A stretch of DNA of 10,448 bases from Polaromonas sp. (GTDB lineage: Bacteria > Pseudomonadota > Gammaproteobacteria > Burkholderiales > Burkholderiaceae_C), in the NCBI GenBank assembly GCA_023259235.1, contig JAHFQQ010000110.1, positions 1 through 10,448 of the forward strand, in the 5' to 3' direction. The position numbers and the translations under genes were made by a program. Below the pieces are notes generated by a model. The model saw only the letters and a program-made list of their open reading frames with translations. It made no database searches and was not told where the DNA came from. Below, piece after piece: positions 6,917-10,448 of the stretch (position 1 is the stretch's first letter; the number at the start of each line of letters is the position of its first letter).

Positions 6917-8158
6917 ATGCTCCAGAAGTTCATTGACACCTCCGCTGCAAAAGACCAACTGATTGCCGTCCTGCTCGAAGGCATCCACCCTTCCGCCGTC
7001 CAGGCGCTGCAGCAGGCTGGCTATACGCGCATCGTCGCGCATGCCAAATCGCTGTCTGGCGACGAATTGCGGGAAGCCATCAGCGACGCGCACTTTCTGG
7101 GAATCCGATCGCGCACCCAGCTCACTGCCGATGTGCTGCGGCACGCGCAACGGCTGGCCGCCATCGGCTGCTTTTGCATCGGCACCAACCAGGTGGACTT
7201 GAAAGGCGCCATGCGCCTGGGTATTCCGGTCTTCAACGCACCGTTTTCCAACACCCGCAGCGTAGCAGAACTGGTATTGGCGCAGATCATCATGCTGATG
7301 CGCGGCATACCAGAAAAGAACGCCATCCTGCATCGTGGCGGCTGGGTCAAGAGCGCCGCGCATTCCTACGAGGTGCGCGGCAAGACACTGGGCATCATTG
7401 GCTATGGCCACATCGGAACGCAAATTGGCGTGCTGGCCGAGCAACTCGGCATGCGCGTGGTATTTACCGACATTGACGCCAAGTTGCCACTGGGCAACGC
7501 GCTTGCGATGGCCAGCCTGGAGGCGCTGCTGAACACCTCGGATGTGGTCAGCCTGCATGTTCCGCAGACGCCGCAGACCGCCAACATGATCGGCGCGGCG
7601 CAACTGGCGGCCATGAAGCCGGGCAGCCACCTGATCAATGCCTCGCGCGGCAGCGTGGTCGATATCGACGCGCTTACCGCGGCACTTGAAAGCCGGCACC
7701 TGCACGGCGCGGCGATTGATGTCTTCCCGGTCGAACCGCAGGGTAACGATTCGGCCCTTGTCTCGCCGCTGACACGTTTCGACAACGTGATCCTGACACC
7801 CCACATCGGCGGCTCGACACTGGAGGCGCAGGTCAACATCGGCACGGAAGTCGCCGCCAAACTGATTCGCTACAGCGACAATGGATCAACGACGTCAGCC
7901 GTCAATTTCCCCGAGGCGGCGCTGCCCGCGCACACCGGGCGCAGCCGGCTGCTTCACATTCACCGCAACGTTCCCGGCGTGCTGGCGCATGTGAATGAGC
8001 GGCTGTCGAAAGCGGGCATCAACATTGCGGCGCAGTACCTGAGCACCAACGAGGAAGTCGGCTATGTGGTGATCGACGTGGACAGCGCTGCGAGTCAGGC
8101 GGCGATGGACGAACTCTGCGCGGTGCCGGAAACGATTCGTTGCCGCATTCTTTATTGA
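6917..8158 (+). CDS. serA: D-3-phosphoglycerate dehydrogenase, ACT-domain type
   Basis: SerA oxidises 3-phosphoglycerate with NAD, the first committed step of serine (hence glycine and cysteine) synthesis. The protein follows E. coli SerA along its whole length. Seen: IGCFCIGTNQVDL, FNAPFSNTRSVAEL, the NAD loop GYGHIG at 162-167, catalytic Arg244 (INASRG), Glu273 (VFPVEP) and His296 (TPHIGGS), each four residues after the E. coli Arg240/Glu269/His292, then YSDNGSTTSAVNFPE and a C-terminal ACT domain (about 340-413, LLHIHRNVPGVLAHVN) that gives serine feedback in E. coli. Start: ATG 6917 gives 413 residues. ATG 6854 overlaps the nsrR stop (TGATG) and would add a Pro-rich 21-residue leader; neither has a clear ribosome site. 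Confidence 0.95.
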   Translation: MLQKFIDTSAAKDQLIAVLLEGIHPSAVQALQQAGYTRIVAHAKSLSGDELREAISDAHFLGIRSRTQLTADVLRHAQRLAAIGCFCIGTNQVDLKGAMRLGIPVFNAPFSNTRSVAELVLAQIIMLMRGIPEKNAILHRGGWVKSAAHSYEVRGKTLGIIGYGHIGTQIGVLAEQLGMRVVFTDIDAKLPLGNALAMASLEALLNTSDVVSLHVPQTPQTANMIGAAQLAAMKPGSHLINASRGSVVDIDALTAALESRHLHGAAIDVFPVEPQGNDSALVSPLTRFDNVILTPHIGGSTLEAQVNIGTEVAAKLIRYSDNGSTTSAVNFPEAALPAHTGRSRLLHIHRNVPGVLAHVNERLSKAGINIAAQYLSTNEEVGYVVIDVDSAASQAAMDELCAVPETIRCRILY

Positions 8159-8161
8159 CGC

Positions 8162-8569
8162 ATGAAGCGCTCCCACGCCCTGCGCGAACTCTCGCGCGAG
8201 CACCACGAAGCGCTGGTGCTCGCACGGCATGCCTGCGCCGTCGAACCCGGCAGCGAGGCGGCGCGAGCCCAGCGCGAACACCTGCTGGCGCGCTGGAGCG
8301 AGCAGTTCGAGCCGCATTTCGCGCGTGAAGAGCTGGTGCTGCTGCCAGCCCTTGAGGCAAGCGACAACGCCGGCCCCGCCGCCCTCGCACTGGCCCAGCA
8401 CAACGACCTGCGGCACCTCGTCATCCGCCTTCAACGCGGCGACCCGCAGGCGCTGGCGGCATGGGGCGACGCCATGCGAGTGCATGTTCAATTTGAAGAG
8501 CGCACATTGTTTCCGCTTGCCGAAAGCGTGCTCGACCTCACTGTGCTCGGCGACCTGATGACCCGCTGA
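8162..8569 (+). CDS. Hemerythrin HHE-domain protein
   Basis: A 135-residue single-domain hemerythrin-like protein, expected to be a cytosolic four-helix bundle with a di-iron site. Ligand pattern seen: His14/His15 in SREHHEAL (helix A), His52-x3-Glu56 in PHFAREE (helix B), His80 in AQHNDLRH (helix C), and His108-x3-Glu112 in VHVQFEE (helix D). It lacks the ScdA N-terminal domain of YtfE/RIC, so it is not a classic Fe-S repair protein, although bare HHE proteins in NO-response loci are suspected of O2 or NO binding or iron handling. ATG 8162 is 3 nt after the serA stop, implying coupled translation. It is followed by a DUF2249 gene, a family often found with or fused to HHE domains. The exact role is unknown. 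Confidence 0.88.
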   Translation: MKRSHALRELSREHHEALVLARHACAVEPGSEAARAQREHLLARWSEQFEPHFAREELVLLPALEASDNAGPAALALAQHNDLRHLVIRLQRGDPQALAAWGDAMRVHVQFEERTLFPLAESVLDLTVLGDLMTR

Positions 8570-8607
8570 ACACTGACCCAGTTCATCAACCAGAAAGGAA
8601 ATTCATC

Positions 8608-8865
8608 ATGACGCAAGCCCATACGCACCTCTCGCCCGATGCCATTTATCCGTTCGATGCCCGCGGTATCGCCAAGCGCTTTCGCCACGCCGCCATTTTC
8701 GGTGCCCTGGATTCGCTCAATTCCGGCGAAACCATGCGCTTTGTCAATGACCATGACCCGTTGCCGCTGCTGGGGCAACTTCAGGCCCGCTATGGCGAAA
8801 CGGTCAATATCGAATACCGTCAGCGCGAGCCGGGCGCGATTGTCATCGACTTCATCAAGCCCTGA
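8608..8865 (+). CDS. DUF2249 domain protein
   Basis: An 85-residue protein made of one DUF2249 domain. Seen: FDARGIAKRFRHAAIFGALDSLNSGETMRFVN, the conserved DHDPLPLLGQL core at about 48-58, and a closing beta strand that ends at IDFIKP. Family members have a small TusA/SirA-like fold and occur beside hemerythrins, NnrS and denitrification genes; no reaction is established. AAGGA 8 nt before ATG 8608 is a good ribosome site. It lies 38 nt after the HHE gene and closes the NO-stress cluster. It lacks the Cys-Pro motif of TusA, so sulfur transfer is not supported. Confidence 0.88.
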   Translation: MTQAHTHLSPDAIYPFDARGIAKRFRHAAIFGALDSLNSGETMRFVNDHDPLPLLGQLQARYGETVNIEYRQREPGAIVIDFIKP

Positions 8866-8945
8866 GCGCCGCGCCGGTTTTCTAGAGCCAAGCATCTAAA
8901 TTCCAGGTGTTTTTAGGCTTCAGCCCAGATGGCATATTGGTCTGC

Positions 8946-8996
8946 CGCTATTTAGTTCGTAGCATGCAGCGCCCTTCAACAAGGCTGGAAATAGCG
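8946..8996. repeat. Inverted repeat CGCTATTT / AAATAGCG
   Basis: Exact 8-bp arms at 8946-8953 and 8989-8996 are separated by 35 nt in the 180-bp gene-free spacer between the DUF2249 gene and the Crp/Fnr gene. This spacer is richer in A/T than its neighbours. Its wording recalls degraded dispersed intergenic repeats of Comamonadaceae chromosomes, but that is a memory-based impression. No open frame with a ribosome site is seen in 8866-9045. Confidence 0.4.
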
Positions 8997-9011
8997 CACG
9001 AGGCCACGTCG

Positions 9012-9045
9012 GGAGCCACTGGCTCCGGGCCGCTACACTGCCCGG
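9012..9045 (+). promoter_or_regulatory. Candidate promoter and paired hairpins before the Crp/Fnr gene
   Basis: TACACT (9034-9039) is a plausible -10 box, and 6 nt later the ATG begins, so transcription would start at or next to the A of the start codon. No clear -35 box is seen about 17 nt upstream. Two stems overlap here and exclude each other: GGAGCC (9012-9017) with GGCTCC (9021-9026), and CCGGGC (9025-9030) with GCCCGG (9040-9045). If transcription starts at 9046 these matter only as DNA; with an upstream start the second would sit directly against the ATG. Confidence 0.4.
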
Positions 9046-9696
9046 ATGAATGACCCTGTCACGCTGTACCCGGCTCTGGCCCTCGTGGTTCCCTCTATCG
9101 CCAAACTGGGGCCCGCGGCCGGTCCGCACAGCATGCCGGCAGACACCGTGCTATTTGACGAAAACGCCCAATGCCAGGGTTTCCCGGTAGTGCTCGACGG
9201 TGAAGTCAAGGTGTCGCGCCATTCCGGTGACGGGCGATCGCTGGAGCTGTACCGCGTGGTCCCCGGTGAATTGTGCCTGGTGTCCAGTGCCAGCCTGTTT
9301 CGCGGCCAGCCCCTGTTGGCCCAAGGCATCACCACCCGGCCTACCCGATTGCTGTTGATCCCGCCACCGGTGTTCATCCAGTGGCTGGAAACCCCAGCGT
9401 TTCGCAACGACGTGCTGGGCCTGTTTGCCGAGCGCATGGCCGACCTTGCCGGCCTGATCGACGCAGTCGCCTTCCACCGGCTCGATCAGCGGCTCGCGGC
9501 CGCCCTGCTCGGCCGGGGGCCGGATCTGGCCCTGACTCACCAGGCGCTGGCAGACGAGCTTGGTACCGTGCGTGAAATCATCACCCGCCTGCTGCGCCGC
9601 TTCGAGCGCGAAGGCTGGGTGGTGCTCGCGCGCGAGCGCGTGCACATCAGCAACAGCGCCGCGCTACGCGCCGTGGCAGCCGCCCTGCCAGGCTGA
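9046..9696 (+). CDS. Crp/Fnr superfamily transcription regulator
   Basis: A 216-residue regulator with an N-terminal cyclic-nucleotide-type sensor barrel (about 30-115), a long dimerisation helix (about 118-155) and a C-terminal Crp-type winged helix (about 160-210; LTHQALADELGTVREIITRLLRRFEREGWV region). In the recognition helix Arg176, Glu177 and Arg181 match E. coli CRP Arg180/Glu181/Arg185, which read TGTGA half sites. The phosphate cassette is degenerate (GELCLVSSASLFRGQPLL, without the Arg-Ser pair), so cAMP is an unlikely effector. There are no N-terminal FNR cluster cysteines; only Cys43 and Cys77 occur, and the latter lies where related regulators have GE-x-C. ATG 9046 has no Shine-Dalgarno and may be leaderless. 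A matching palindrome lies just downstream. Confidence 0.9.
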   Translation: MNDPVTLYPALALVVPSIAKLGPAAGPHSMPADTVLFDENAQCQGFPVVLDGEVKVSRHSGDGRSLELYRVVPGELCLVSSASLFRGQPLLAQGITTRPTRLLLIPPPVFIQWLETPAFRNDVLGLFAERMADLAGLIDAVAFHRLDQRLAAALLGRGPDLALTHQALADELGTVREIITRLLRRFEREGWVVLARERVHISNSAALRAVAAALPG

Positions 9697-9724
9697 ACCA
9701 CACCAATGGCCATGGCTTGGGCTG

Positions 9725-9740
9725 TGTGACTCAAGTCACA
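9725..9740. promoter_or_regulatory. CRP-type operator TGTGACTCAAGTCACA
   Basis: The palindrome has perfect 7-bp arms (TGTGACT / AGTCACA) around CA and matches the CRP consensus TGTGA-N6-TCACA at all ten fixed bases. It sits 28 bp after the stop of the Crp/Fnr gene and ahead of the DUF2892 gene. Its centre (9732.5) is 41.5 bp before a start predicted from the -10 box at 9762-9767, the class II activator spacing. The adjacent regulator, whose recognition helix has the CRP residues, is the obvious candidate to bind it (inference). Confidence 0.65.
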
Positions 9741-9761
9741 GACTCCGGCCACAACGACGCG

Positions 9762-9767
9762 CACAAT
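9762..9767 (+). promoter_or_regulatory. Candidate -10 box of the DUF2892 promoter
   Basis: CACAAT matches TATAAT at four of six positions and would start transcription at about 9773-9775, leaving a leader of roughly 36 nt with a strong AAGGGAG ribosome site (9797-9803). A good -35 box is missing, as is usual when an activator sits at -41.5. TTGACT at 9775-9780 resembles a -35 box but has no -10 at the right distance before the gene. Confidence 0.4.
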
Positions 9768-9809
9768 AGGAAAGTTGACTCATTCTTTGATTTTTTAAGG
9801 GAGATTGCC

Positions 9810-10007
9810 ATGAAATTCAATGTCGGCGGCATGGACCGCGCACTGCGCATCGTCGTTGGTCTGGTCCTGATCGGCCTGGCCGCCACCCACACGGTGGGCC
9901 TGTGGGGCTGGATTGGTGTCGTGCCACTGGCCACCGGCCTGATTGGCGCATGCCCGGCCTACGCTCTGTTTGGATGGAACACCTGTTCCCTGAAAAACAA
10001 AACCTGA
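9810..10007 (+). CDS. DUF2892 (YgaP-like) small membrane protein
   Basis: A 65-residue inner-membrane protein of the DUF2892 family, equivalent to the membrane part of the YgaP rhodanese. Seen: MKFNVGGMDRALRIVVG at the N-terminus (family form NVG..DR..R...G), a first hydrophobic segment at about 13-27, a second at about 30-50, then GACPAYALFGWNTC with Cys48 and Cys59, the conserved CP.Y...G.NTC ending. AAGGGAG 6 nt before ATG 9810 selects this start over the longer in-frame ATG at 9717, which would include the operator. The family occurs with rhodaneses and sulfur or redox regulators; its function is not established. It is likely controlled by the Crp/Fnr protein through the operator upstream. 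Confidence 0.9.
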   Translation: MKFNVGGMDRALRIVVGLVLIGLAATHTVGLWGWIGVVPLATGLIGACPAYALFGWNTCSLKNKT

Positions 10008-10183
10008 CCCGGGCGGCTTCAAGGCCCAGGCAGCAAAGCCGGGCAAGGCGATCAGTGCGCTTTGGGCTTTGTCTTACGAATCTGGGGCGGGTTCTCTTAC
10101 AGCGAGCCACAGGCTCAATCGCGATGATGGAGGTTCATGCGGTGCCCATCCCGGAGCGCCCGGCAATTCCTTAAGGACAAGCC
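10008..10183 (+). other. Gene-free spacer with weak inverted repeats
   Basis: Between the DUF2892 gene and the miniprotein gene I see no convincing gene. CCCGGGC (10008-10014) and GCCCAGG (10024-10030) can pair with one mismatch directly after the DUF2892 stop, and CAAAGCC (10034-10040) matches GGCTTTG (10065-10071) with a 24-nt loop. Neither has a T-tract, so termination is not supported; they could stabilise the mRNA 3' end. Confidence 0.3.
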
Positions 10184-10258
10184 ATGAACACCATCATTTA
10201 CATCGTAGGCCTTGTCGTCATTATCGGCGTCATCCTGTCCTATTTCGGTTTGCGCTGA
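10184..10258 (+). CDS. 24-residue single-pass membrane miniprotein
   Basis: A very short frame, ATG 10184 to TGA 10256-10258, encodes 24 residues: it opens MNTIIYIVGL, continues with an unbroken run of Val/Ile/Gly and ends SYFGLR. About 18 hydrophobic residues span one membrane helix, with a single Arg at the C-terminus suggesting Nout-Cin orientation. AAGGA at 10173-10177, six nt before the ATG, is a strong ribosome site, which together with the clean transmembrane composition makes a real gene likely. Similar miniproteins with an MNT-x-x-YIVG start and GLR end are, from memory, common but unnamed in related betaproteobacteria. No function is known. It is small enough to be missed by most gene callers. 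Confidence 0.7.
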   Translation: MNTIIYIVGLVVIIGVILSYFGLR

Positions 10259-10316
10259 ATCAGGCATGCGCGTTACGGGCAGTGCAGCGCCACCTGCGTG
10301 GCTATTGCATAAAGCC

Positions 10317-10322
10317 TAAAAT
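10317..10322 (+). promoter_or_regulatory. Candidate -10 box before the PHP gene
   Basis: TAAAAT lies 6 nt before GTG 10329, and there is no Shine-Dalgarno in between, so the mRNA may start at or beside the start codon. No good -35 box is seen. Weak call based on position and composition. Confidence 0.35.
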
Positions 10323-10328
10323 TTGGTT

Positions 10329-10448
10329 GTGACTGCCAAAAACATCCTCAACGCCGACCTGCATTGCCACTCTGTCGTATCGGATGGCACCCTGACCCCC
10401 GAAACGCTGGCCGAGCGCGCCAAAACCAATGGCGTGGAACTCTGGGCC
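10329..10448 (+). CDS. PHP-domain phosphoesterase (5' part)
   Basis: The first 40 codons of a PHP-domain protein, cut by the window edge. Seen: NADLHCHSVVSDGTLTP, in which His12-x-His14 and Asp19 are the first metal-binding motif of the PHP superfamily, followed by the helix ETLAERAKTNGVELWA. The closest family by wording is the YciV/TrpH type: RNase AM, which matures rRNA 5' ends and degrades short oligonucleotides or 3',5'-bisphosphates; PolX, HisJ and DnaE PHP domains look different at this point. GTG 10329 is the likely start (TTG 10323 is possible); no ribosome site is seen. Confidence 0.85.
   Translation, partial: MTAKNILNADLHCHSVVSDGTLTPETLAERAKTNGVELWA

Noticed and set aside
6869..7804. 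A 311-codon open frame on the - strand
   Set aside because: It mirrors serA, which matches its family end to end.
9717..9809. Longer start for the DUF2892 protein
   Set aside because: The added residues are polar and unlike the family, and they cover the operator; AAGGGAG clearly serves ATG 9810.
10069..10332. An 87-codon + strand frame across the spacer and the miniprotein gene
   Set aside because: No ribosome site, basic low-quality translation, and it conflicts with the better supported miniprotein frame.
1..10448. CRISPR arrays, tRNA or rRNA genes, insertion sequences or prophage genes
   Set aside because: No evenly spaced direct repeats, no cloverleaf or rRNA signatures and no transposase or integrase motifs were seen.

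Overview
The window is GC-rich, almost fully coding, and every gene reads on the + strand. Codon use, protein similarities recalled from known families, and the gene set (SUF Fe-S operon, NnrS, NsrR, E. coli-type SerA, PHP-domain protein) suggest a betaproteobacterium, most likely a Comamonadaceae relative (Rhodoferax/Polaromonas-like). That placement is inference from memory, not a search.

Region 1 (1-4989) is an Fe-S cluster assembly operon: the 3' end of sufB, then sufC, sufD, sufS, a SufU-type protein and an Nfu-type carrier. The first four genes are joined by ATGA stop/start overlaps. sufU is set apart by a 58-nt spacer that holds a 21-nt palindrome directly abutting its Shine-Dalgarno. 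SufBCD is the scaffold complex with its ATPase, SufS supplies sulfur, SufU most likely relays the sulfur from SufS, and Nfu delivers clusters. No sufE or sufA is visible.

Region 2 (4990-5161) is a spacer dominated by one approximately 125-nt imperfect inverted repeat. It folds as a long hairpin whose arm differences are mostly G-U wobbles in the + strand RNA.

Region 3 (5162-8865) reads as a nitric-oxide / Fe-S stress cluster: nnrS (NO-response membrane protein), an NsrR-type Rrf2 regulator with the NO-sensing cluster ligands, serA (3-phosphoglycerate dehydrogenase), a hemerythrin HHE protein and a DUF2249 protein. Short gaps suggest co-transcription. NO attacks Fe-S clusters, so its placement next to the SUF operon makes functional sense.

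Region 4 (8866-10258) holds a Crp/Fnr-superfamily regulator that appears leaderless, a small DUF2892 membrane protein, and a 24-residue membrane miniprotein. A perfect TGTGA-N6-TCACA palindrome lies between the regulator and DUF2892, at the position expected for class II activation. The adjacent regulator carries the R-E-x-x-x-R recognition residues that read such a site in E. coli CRP.

Region 5 (10329-end) is the start of a PHP-domain phosphoesterase, cut by the window edge.
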